Below, piece by piece: positions 15,211-18,864 of a stretch of DNA of 18,864 nt. The stretch's first letter is position 1; each line of letters opens with the position of its first letter. This DNA comes from JBBIJH01 sp037446075 (lineage in GTDB: Bacteria; Bacteroidota; Ignavibacteria; UBA10030; JAHEZR01). Under the pieces are notes generated by a model. The model ran no database searches and was not told the DNA's origin. It saw only the letters and a program-made list of their open reading frames with translations. Position numbers and translations under genes: made by a program. The DNA is taken from contig JBBIJH010000042.1 in NCBI GenBank assembly GCA_037446075.1, forward strand, positions 1-18,864, read 5' to 3'.

Positions 15211-18200
15211 TCAGAAATCCAATCGGACTCCGAACATGAAGCTGCGCGGATTCAGGAACGTCGTCGAGGTGATGTTTGGCATGTCGATATACGACTTCTT
15301 CTCCTTCCGCGCGTTGTTCCGCGCTGTGATCGCTGGATCATTGTTCGGATTCGGTTCGAGGGGGTCGTACTCTACACCAGTCGGTCGATAATCGCCAATC
15401 CGATCGTTTCCCTTCTTGTCCCCCTCCATCCACGAGAAGCAGAGTGACGCAAGGTAATACTGATAGTCGTAGGAGTCCGCGAACCCTGCATAGTTTAGAT
15501 GCTTGAAGTTGAAAACATTCTTGACATCCATGTAAAACTGGAGATCAAATCGATCAATACGGAGAGCCTTCATAAGCCTCACGTCAACATTGTACCAGTC
15601 CCTCCACTGGACGTTATCGACAACACCCGGGATTGAGTTCGGATTGTAGGTTGCAAAACTCCCCGCTTGCCAAGTGCCAAGAATATTCAGGCTCCAGCCC
15701 CCAAGCGGGTTCGTCCCCATCAACCTCGGCCCAAATTCGTCGGGCGTACGGACTGTGAGGTTCGCCCTTGCGTAGGGTTGTGGATGAGGCTTCGTCTGAT
15801 AGGGATTCAGCTGGAGGTAACTACGCTGCTTATTCACGTCCTGATAGTACTGGGTCAGGCCGAAATAGCCTGACGTCGACACGTCGTACGTATAGTTGAC
15901 GAAGCCGCTGAGCCACCCTCCTGCAACTTTTGTCAGCGTAACCTCAAAGCCCCGGATGTCCGCATAGTTGTTGTTGGCAGCCTCGTAGTAATGGACCGAA
16001 GCGTTGATGTTCTGGTAGTAGATCCAGCCGGGTTGCTGAGTGACGTCCTTGTAATACGCAGCAAGGTTGATGAGGAAGACGTCGGAGACATTCTGTTCGA
16101 AGCCAAGCTCATAGGCAACCGTTTTCTCGAGCTTCATGTTGGGGTTGCCCAAATACGTTACGAGGCCATTCGACTCTCGCTGCAGGCGAAAGCGATACGT
16201 TGACGAAGGCTCGGAGAGGAAGTGGCCATAGTTGAAGTAAAGCTTGGAGTTTTCAGTGATCGGGTGGGAGATCCCGAGCCGTGGGCTGAGGTAGGACTCG
16301 GCACTTGCCCTCTTCTTCGGCGCGACTTGCTCGATCTGTTTTCCGAGCCCTTGACTTAGCAGCGGGTCGTAAGGACCGATATCGAAGTAATCGCCGTTAG
16401 GGTCCGAATAGTCGAACCGAACGCCGACGTTCGCGATAAAGCCATGGAATTCGAGCTTGTCCTGCACATATGCCCCGAGCCGGTATGGAAACACGTGATA
16501 CACCATGCTTCGCGTCCACGTCGACATTGACGGGCTGTACGTGCCCGAATTGATGTTGAGATCATCGTAGGTGAACTGGAATCCAGCCTTGACTTGGTTG
16601 TTTTGATCGAGCTGGGTTGTGAGGCTAAGACGAAGGGAGGTAGCGGAGTTGACGCTCTGGTCACGACCAAGGTTCATCCAGCCCCCCATACTCATTACTC
16701 CGTCGATCGCGCCGGTACTGTAGCCCCAGTAACCGAAGGGCGCTTCGTCCACGAAGTATCCGGGCACAGGTTGATAGACCTTCGAGGTGTCACGGGTTTT
16801 TGCCTGGAAGGTATTATATCGACTGTGGTTGTGCTGGGCTTCGATCTCATAGAATGTTGTCGGTCCCAGCATGTGGGTCAGTTTCGCCCCGAAGGTGTAC
16901 CGATACACCGAGCTTGGGCTGTAGCGATCGGGCATGTACAGTGCATTCATGCCGTCGGTGCTGCTGAGCAAGTCCGCGACCTCCGCTTGATCCCGCATCA
17001 GATAACCCGTGGGCACTGTGGTCCACTCGTACGGCGAAACCGAATTCTCGTCACCGTAGAGCCCCATCAGGGTTAGCTTCATCCCTGACTTGATATCGGA
17101 GGTGAGCTTCAGTTGTGTATGCCGAGCGGTGTAAGCGTCGCGTGAGAGGGGATAGATAAACATCTCCCGCTCACTGAAGTGCGAGAGATAGAAACGCAGA
17201 TTCCCAAGCTCGTCCGAGACAACGGGAATCGGACCTCCGAATCCAACATCGATCGTGTAGTCTGGTTTGTCGATATCACCCGTCCGGCGGCGCTGCCATT
17301 CCCATAAGCGCTTGGCAGCTGCAGGCGTAAGGTCGTTCGATGGATCCTTATCCTGAAGGGTTGCTAGAGAGACCGCGATCCAACCCTGGAAATAAGGGTA
17401 CTGTTTCTGTGTGTAGAGGTCCCATGCGCCGTTCTTTGTCCCCGTCCAACAAACGGCTGGGTCCGTAAAGGGCCGATTAAAATAAGAATTCGGATCATAC
17501 AGCGAAATCCCGAAATGCTTCGGAGCCGGCGGACGGTATCGCACATTGAGAGTTCCACGATAGCGATCCCGATCTCCGTCTTTTGTTATGACATTGACGA
17601 CACCTGACCGAACATTGCCGTACTCAGCGTTGAAGCCGCCAGTTTGTACCTGAAGCTCCTGCGTGCGAGCGAGGCTTACCGCTTCATAGGGAATGTTTGA
17701 GCGCTCATCATTCAGGATAAAACCGTCAACCACGAAGATCGTCTGATTCGTTCCGCCCCCGCGCACAATGATGCCGTCCCTCCCCTGCTCGATGCCAGCT
17801 TGCAACGTGAGCACTTCCGTTACAGTCTGGACCGGCATGGACACGACAGCTGCCGTCTGTATGTTGAACTGACTAGCAGAGACATCTCGCGTCACCACGG
17901 GACGTTGAGCGGTCACAACGATTTCCTCCATAGCGACGGCTGTCGAATGCAGCTCTGCATTGACCGTCGAGGTGAGATCGATCTCAACCCGAACACTTCT
18001 CACGGTTGTAGTGGCATAGCCGACCATGCTGAATCTAACACTGTAGATACCCGGAGGAACATTCAGGATCGTGTAGAAACCGTCGATGTTCGTTGCTGCT
18101 CCTACCGCTCCTCCCTCGATCATCACATTGACACCGGGTAGGGGCTGCCCGTTCGCCGCATCCGTCACGCGCCCGCTGATCTTTCCGTGCGTTCCCGCCA

Positions 18201-18258
18201 AAAGAGACACAGAGTACAGCACAAGGGTCGAGAAAATCATTGGTGTTGCTTTCCTCAT
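15211..18258 (-). CDS. TonB-dependent receptor with N-terminal carboxypeptidase-regulatory-like domain (copy 1)
   Basis: 1015 residues. Signal peptide at about 1-22. Carboxypeptidase-regulatory-like domain at about 24-103 (GKISGRV, QPLPGVNVMI, GFYTILNVPPGIY, MVGYAT). TonB-box-like EEIVVTAQ at 111-118. Plug domain at about 123-228 (IIVRGGG, FVVDGFILND, TGGFNAEYGNVRSG), then a long beta-barrel ending FGVRLDF with the terminal Phe usual for outer-membrane barrels. This layout matches SusC/OMP_RagA-like receptors of the FCB group, but no SusD gene is next to it; an FN3 protein follows instead. AGGAG (18266-18270) 7 nt before the ATG supports the start. It lies 59 nt after the PorV/PorQ-like gene. 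The ligand is unknown; the enzyme genes downstream suggest a glycan or glycoconjugate (inference). Confidence 0.93.
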   Translation of the reverse strand: MRKATPMIFSTLVLYSVSLLAGTHGKISGRVTDAANGQPLPGVNVMIEGGAVGAATNIDGFYTILNVPPGIYSVRFSMVGYATTTVRSVRVEIDLTSTVNAELHSTAVAMEEIVVTAQRPVVTRDVSASQFNIQTAAVVSMPVQTVTEVLTLQAGIEQGRDGIIVRGGGTNQTIFVVDGFILNDERSNIPYEAVSLARTQELQVQTGGFNAEYGNVRSGVVNVITKDGDRDRYRGTLNVRYRPPAPKHFGISLYDPNSYFNRPFTDPAVCWTGTKNGAWDLYTQKQYPYFQGWIAVSLATLQDKDPSNDLTPAAAKRLWEWQRRRTGDIDKPDYTIDVGFGGPIPVVSDELGNLRFYLSHFSEREMFIYPLSRDAYTARHTQLKLTSDIKSGMKLTLMGLYGDENSVSPYEWTTVPTGYLMRDQAEVADLLSSTDGMNALYMPDRYSPSSVYRYTFGAKLTHMLGPTTFYEIEAQHNHSRYNTFQAKTRDTSKVYQPVPGYFVDEAPFGYWGYSTGAIDGVMSMGGWMNLGRDQSVNSATSLRLSLTTQLDQNNQVKAGFQFTYDDLNINSGTYSPSMSTWTRSMVYHVFPYRLGAYVQDKLEFHGFIANVGVRFDYSDPNGDYFDIGPYDPLLSQGLGKQIEQVAPKKRASAESYLSPRLGISHPITENSKLYFNYGHFLSEPSSTYRFRLQRESNGLVTYLGNPNMKLEKTVAYELGFEQNVSDVFLINLAAYYKDVTQQPGWIYYQNINASVHYYEAANNNYADIRGFEVTLTKVAGGWLSGFVNYTYDVSTSGYFGLTQYYQDVNKQRSYLQLNPYQTKPHPQPYARANLTVRTPDEFGPRLMGTNPLGGWSLNILGTWQAGSFATYNPNSIPGVVDNVQWRDWYNVDVRLMKALRIDRFDLQFYMDVKNVFNFKHLNYAGFADSYDYQYYLASLCFSWMEGDKKGNDRIGDYRPTGVEYDPLEPNPNNDPAITARNNARKEKKSYIDMPNITSTTFLNPRSFMFGVRLDF

Positions 18259-18317
18259 GTTTCGGCTCCTTCAGTACATTACGCCCGAAAGGATTGTTCT
18301 CCAACCCCACAGGAGAG

Positions 18318-18864
18318 TTACAGTGAGAACTTCACTGAGAATCTTTGGATATCATTGAAAATCCTATGAGGCATATAGGAATAATCAACGGCAATACCGA
18401 ACTTCCGAACTCCCACACCCGCGGTTAACCCGTAATCATCATGGTGGGTGATGTATCCCCCTCTCAGTGCAAGAGTCTTGCCGAAGACATACTCACCGCC
18501 GATGTTGAGAAACTCCGGATATGCGCGAGGGTGGAGCGCATCGACGGAAACGAAGAGCGAGTGATCCTCCGCGAGAGCCGGAAGGAAGTCCATCAGATTC
18601 ATAGACAGACCGATCTTAAACGTCAGCGGAAGCTGGAAGCTCTCGCGTTCGTACTTAATCTCCCGCGAGAAGTTATTAATGGACACCCCAAATGCGAGAC
18701 TTTTCAGACCCGTCTTGTAAATCGTCCCAAAGTCAAAAGCAAGGGTACTTACAGAGTAGTCTCTTACTGCGTACGTCGTGTCCCGCCGCGATTGGCCAGA
18801 ATTGTCAGTAACCAGCGTGTAAACGGGAACGAGACTCTTTCCAAGACTTTGATATACAAACTTT
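18318..18864 (-). CDS. PorV/PorQ-family outer-membrane protein, C-terminal part, 5' end outside window
   Basis: The frame is open to the right edge of the window, giving about 181 residues and no true start here; a GTG at 18686 is internal, because the coding pattern continues upstream (for example YAVRDYSVSTLAFDFGTIYK). The visible part has alternating amphipathic strands with the family's features: FDFGTIYKTGLKSLAFGVSI, a YVFGKTLALRGGYI segment, then GLTAGVGVRKFGIAVDYSY and a final strand ending in FSL. It matches the C-terminal half of the complete PorV/PorQ-like protein at 6498-7517 in pattern (GLTAGLGL...VDYAY). It probably belongs to a preceding receptor cassette further to the right and is followed 59 nt later by TonB receptor 1. 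It could serve as the outer-membrane partner for T9SS-like export. Confidence 0.8.
   Translation of the reverse strand, partial: KFVYQSLGKSLVPVYTLVTDNSGQSRRDTTYAVRDYSVSTLAFDFGTIYKTGLKSLAFGVSINNFSREIKYERESFQLPLTFKIGLSMNLMDFLPALAEDHSLFVSVDALHPRAYPEFLNIGGEYVFGKTLALRGGYITHHDDYGLTAGVGVRKFGIAVDYSYMPHRIFNDIQRFSVKFSL

Noticed and set aside
18321..18337. Perfect inverted repeat CAGTGA/TCACTG with a 5-nt loop as possible terminator of the PorV-like gene
   Set aside because: It lies inside the last coding codons, has no U-tract and is short enough to arise by chance.

Overview
All recognisable genes in this 18.9 kb window lie on the minus strand, so they are read from right to left. Gaps between them are short (about 2 to 60 nt; the longest is about 190 nt), so the window looks like one long directon. 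The gene types point to a Gram-negative member of the FCB superphylum, such as a KSB1, Calditrichota, Ignavibacteriota or Kryptonia-like lineage. The clues are TonB-dependent receptors with an N-terminal carboxypeptidase-regulatory-like domain, PorV/PorQ-type outer-membrane barrels, and secreted proteins ending in a FlgD/T9SS-like C-terminal Ig domain. No rRNA or other marker gene is present, so the phylum is an inference. No tRNA, rRNA, CRISPR array, insertion sequence or transposase was seen.

Right half (18864 to 6498), envelope module. In transcription order it holds the 3' part of a PorV/PorQ barrel, TonB receptor 1, a fibronectin-III protein, TonB receptor 2, a second fibronectin-III protein and a complete PorV/PorQ barrel. 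The receptor plus FN3-protein pair occurs twice in tandem, and the two copies are clearly paralogous. No SusD-like lipoprotein is present, so this is not a canonical SusCD locus. The FN3 proteins occupy the position where SusD would be expected. Genes in this half mostly have strong Shine-Dalgarno sequences.

Left half (6442 to 1), enzyme and inner-membrane module. It holds a double-GNAT acetyltransferase, a PIG-L/LmbE-family deacetylase-like protein, a second double-GNAT paralogue, a GH51-like secreted protein with a C-terminal discoidin domain, a heparan-glucosaminide N-acetyltransferase-like (DUF5009/NagX-type) membrane protein, and the N-terminal 245 residues of a sodium:solute symporter. 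Most starts here lack a good Shine-Dalgarno sequence.

Read as one system (inference), the locus would bring a substrate across the outer membrane through two receptors with surface or periplasmic FN3 partners. The substrate is plausibly an amino-sugar-containing glycan or glycoconjugate. It would then be processed by deacetylase, acetyltransferase and glycosidase-like proteins and imported by the Na+ symporter. Two of the enzyme-like proteins lack a key catalytic residue: the GH51-like protein has Gly where the nucleophile Glu is expected, and the PIG-L protein has Gly where the catalytic Asp is expected. The chemistry may therefore differ from what the family names suggest.
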